From an uncultured Ignavibacteria bacterium (lineage in GTDB: Bacteria; Bacteroidota; Ignavibacteria; Tepidaquicellales; Tepidaquicellaceae), in NCBI GenBank assembly GCA_937974175.1, contig CALJIG010000075.1, forward strand, positions 119,609-183,608: a stretch of 64,000 nt of DNA, given 5' to 3'. Of this stretch, positions 62,330-64,000 are shown in pieces (within the stretch, counting starts at the first letter, position 1; each line of letters opens with the position of its first letter). The translations under genes and the position numbers were made by a program. The notes beneath the pieces were generated by a model, which did not search any database, was not told the origin of the DNA, and saw only the letters and a program-made list of their open reading frames with translations.

Positions 62330-62803
62330 ATGAAAAAAAATCTTTTAAAAATCAAACAAGCACATATCTTCGTTTTACTTTTATTCTTTATATTAACTTT
62401 CACTTACTATGGTTGTTCAAAACCACCAAAAGATAGAGTTGAAGAGTTAGTTAGAAAAGCATGGAACAATAGAGGAGCTGAAACCTTTCTGATAGATAAA
62501 ACTATATCTCAGCCATATATAGGAACCGGTCTTTCTGATTTAGTTGAATCCAAAGCAAACATAGAACAAATTAATATAGTAGAAAAAAAAGAAGCAGAAA
62601 GAAGAGAAGGTGAAGATAGAGAAATTCGTATGGTAATTAATGTTAAAGGAACCGTTGGGACTTATAGATACGCTAATTTACCTTCATCACCAAAGGCAAA
62701 TATGGGGCAACAGAAATTCACCGTTAATTCTGTTTACTATTTTAAAGAAGATAAATATGGTGAGTGGAGATTGGAGACTACTGGGGAAATTGCATCGTTC
62801 TAA
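62330..62803 (+). CDS. small lipoprotein of the integrated element
   Basis: 157 residues from ATG 62330; the open frame starts at TTG 62306, but the ATG gives a clean signal peptide. Positive start, hydrophobic core, lipobox TYYGC then SKPPKDRVEE. The mature part is Lys/Glu-rich and ends in a compact beta-like domain (KFTVNSVYYFKEDKYGEWRLE). Family not recognised. First full gene downstream of the attenuator. Confidence 0.6.
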   Translation: MKKNLLKIKQAHIFVLLLFFILTFTYYGCSKPPKDRVEELVRKAWNNRGAETFLIDKTISQPYIGTGLSDLVESKANIEQINIVEKKEAERREGEDREIRMVINVKGTVGTYRYANLPSSPKANMGQQKFTVNSVYYFKEDKYGEWRLETTGEIASF

Positions 62804-62832
62804 TATCCTATAAATTTATTCCACTTTGCTTT

Positions 62833-62842
62833 GTGGTATAAT
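62833..62842 (+). promoter_or_regulatory. extended -10 promoter motif 2
   Basis: GTGGTATAAT, 4 bp before the GTG chosen as start of the ribbon-helix-helix gene. If it is a real -10, transcription would begin within a few bases of that codon, so either a later start (TTG 62886) or a near-leaderless message is implied. Confidence 0.35.
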
Positions 62843-62846
62843 ATTG

Positions 62847-63020
62847 GTGAAAGTAAAATTACCTTACAAAATAAAAAGGAGGACTTTGTACTCACCAAAA
62901 ATTTCAGAGGATTTAATTCCTATTCTATATGTTATAGCACAAAGCAAAAAACAACCTATGACTAAGGTTGTCGATCTAATCCTAAGAGAACACATCTCAC
63001 AAAGCACATCTTCTAAATAA
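62847..63020 (+). CDS. ribbon-helix-helix (CopG/Arc-like) protein
   Basis: 57 residues from GTG 62847. SPKISEDLIPILYVIAQSKKQ and TKVVDLILREHI fit the ribbon-helix-helix DNA-binding fold: a short strand, helix, turn, helix. The start is uncertain: TTG 62886 with AGGAGG at 62877-62882 is a second option (3-bp spacing). Such proteins are usual repressors in phages, plasmids and toxin-antitoxin operons. Confidence 0.55.
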   Translation: MKVKLPYKIKRRTLYSPKISEDLIPILYVIAQSKKQPMTKVVDLILREHISQSTSSK

Positions 63021-63048
63021 TCCCTCGTTTTTAACAATCTTAATTCTT

Positions 63049-63058
63049 CTGGTATAAT
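63049..63058 (+). promoter_or_regulatory. extended -10 promoter motif 3
   Basis: CTGGTATAAT; overlaps TATCTTTG (63058-63065), which also fits the Bacteroidetes -7 box. It precedes the small ORF at 63104. Confidence 0.4.
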
Positions 63059-63103
63059 ATCTTTGAATCTAAAACAATTCAAAATTATAAAGGAGAATTC
63101 AAA

Positions 63104-63220
63104 ATGAATTATTATTTAATGCTGATAAAGCACGCTGTAAAAGTTGCATGTCGTGAGTGCGTAGAAATTATCTTCAAAAAACTTGCTAAGAAAAAATGGA
63201 GATTCTATGCCAAGAAATGA
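63104..63220 (+). CDS. small basic protein
   Basis: 38 codons with AAAGGAGA 7-13 bp before the ATG. Sequence is Lys-rich with two Cys (ACRECVE) and a hydrophobic start (MNYYLMLIKHAVKVA). It overlaps the next ORF start by 14 bp in another frame, suggesting coupling. Function unknown. Confidence 0.5.
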   Translation: MNYYLMLIKHAVKVACRECVEIIFKKLAKKKWRFYAKK

Positions 63221-63824
63221 CAGCACTGTATTACCTTCCGAACCTTTCACAGAGACTAATATTCACTCTATTGAAGAAGCTAAGTCATTAGCAAAGCCTT
63301 TATCAGATAAGGAAACACTGGAAGAAATAATTAACAGTATGAATTTGGATGAAGGCATTTTAACTGAAAACCTGAAGGAAGCTTCCCCTGAAATACAGCT
63401 CGATACATATCTGTATGTAATACGAAAGAAGGAGGAAGAGCTTTTAAAGTATCAGCAGATTGCAAGCGAAGCAATTGCAAGAACTGAAAAATGGCTTGAA
63501 GGCAGGGAAAAGAATATCAGTTCATCCATTTCATATTTAAGCAACCGCTTAAGATATTACTTGAAGTCAAATAACCTCAAATCTCTTTCACTTCCAAACG
63601 GAGTTATAGGACTTCGCAAGCTTCCAAAGAAATTGGAAATCTCAGATGAAGAATTATTCTTCAGAGATGCTAATCCGGATTTCTTAAAACAGTATCCTGA
63701 AAGCTATGAACCTGACTTACAAGCAATTAAGAACTTCATTAACAAATCAAATGAAATTCCTAAAGGTGTCATCGTCAAAAGCCAGGAGCCAAAATTCTAT
63801 TACAAGCTTTCGGAACAAAACTAA
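63207..63824 (+). CDS. Gam-like host-nuclease inhibitor protein
   Basis: 205 residues from ATG 63207 (GGAG 7 bp upstream); the open frame begins earlier at TTG 63183. A coiled-coil region with KEEELLKYQQIASEAIARTE is followed by KNISSSISYLSNRLRYYL and SLSLPNGVIGLRKLPKKLEI, the pattern of Mu Gam-family proteins that protect DNA ends from host exonucleases. Common in phages and integrative elements, often next to recombination or ssDNA-binding genes, as here. Supports a mobile element. Confidence 0.8.
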   Translation: MPRNDSTVLPSEPFTETNIHSIEEAKSLAKPLSDKETLEEIINSMNLDEGILTENLKEASPEIQLDTYLYVIRKKEEELLKYQQIASEAIARTEKWLEGREKNISSSISYLSNRLRYYLKSNNLKSLSLPNGVIGLRKLPKKLEISDEELFFRDANPDFLKQYPESYEPDLQAIKNFINKSNEIPKGVIVKSQEPKFYYKLSEQN

Positions 63825-63849
63825 TTTTAAAAAACCTTAAACTAAAAAA

Positions 63850-64000
63850 ATGAGTAAACCAAAATTTGAATTAGACATCAATATACCACGTACATTCAGA
63901 TTATTACAAACAGACCCAGCTACCGGGCAAAGCTCCTATGGTCAGTGGTGGCTGTATAATGTTATATCGGGTGGCACTGAATATTCATTCTTTGCACCTG
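63850..64000 (+). CDS. probable ssDNA-binding/OB-fold protein, 5' end
   Basis: 50 codons from ATG 63850, running off the window. The start SKPKFELDINIPRTFRLLQ and later SYGQWWLYNVISGGTEYSFF resemble the first strands of phage-type OB-fold ssDNA-binding proteins. Partial, so the family call is tentative. 25 bp after the Gam-like gene. Confidence 0.4.
   Translation, partial: MSKPKFELDINIPRTFRLLQTDPATGQSSYGQWWLYNVISGGTEYSFFAP

Overview
The window comes from an AT-rich bacterium of the Bacteroidota/Chlorobiota (FCB) assemblage, most likely an Ignavibacteria-like lineage. Three secreted proteins (9424-10842, 37127-38458, 59291-60880) end in a type IX secretion sorting domain of the NPFNP kind. 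At least two intergenic promoters match the Bacteroidetes sigma consensus TTTG-N20-TAnnTTTG exactly. This assignment is inference from gene content; no rRNA marker is present.

Layout: 1-4139 holds a MATE fragment, a minus-strand redox/sulfur trio (rhodanese, MauE/DoxX, DUF1573), a lipoprotein and ruvB. A small membrane-protein gene at 4374-4811 is bracketed by two CACAGAG inverted-repeat elements. Then come MmcQ/YjbR, an SGNH hydrolase and a ~480-aa protein of unknown function (6030-7469). The interval 7792-8601 is unusual: a perfect-consensus promoter, three tiny single-span membrane ORFs missing from ordinary gene calls, then a run of strong hairpins. 8617-17245 has a LOG-family enzyme, a T9SS beta-propeller protein and a glucan cluster (glgB, GH57, malQ), followed by three-part proton-translocating transhydrogenase (pntAA-pntAB-pntB). 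20184-27662 holds a fatty-acid-hydroxylase-type enzyme, zinc-ribbon proteins, an acetyltransferase and three tandem paralogs of the 6030-7469 protein.

27678-36740 is a minus-strand surface-sugar cluster: glycosyltransferase-like protein, SpsF-type cytidylyltransferase, split transketolase, class III aminotransferase, SDR and a NeuB-type synthase lacking its SAF domain. A TPR histidine kinase lies between the two transketolase halves with 15-16 bp gaps. The sugar product is not deducible from sequence.

37127-46410 carries a T9SS protein, dnaG, rsgA, a methyltransferase and a heterodimeric ABC exporter pair, with several palindromic repeats. 46484-46732 looks like a ~210-nt noncoding RNA with its own promoter, terminator and two mutually exclusive helices. 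47185-60880 carries typA, M29 and M3 peptidases, a degenerate NUDIX protein, a HEPN-like protein, an isolated nuoG, a pseudo-receiver, Kelch and YciI proteins, and peptidase E.

From about 61230 the character changes. A 115-bp tandem repeat of tRNA-Leu 3' fragments plus terminators ends in a 3' half-tRNA fused to foreign sequence. Beyond it lie a leader-peptide/attenuator, a small lipoprotein, a ribbon-helix-helix protein, a Gam-like protein and the start of a probable ssDNA-binding gene. I read this as one end of an element integrated in a tRNA-Leu(UAA) gene and running past the window edge.
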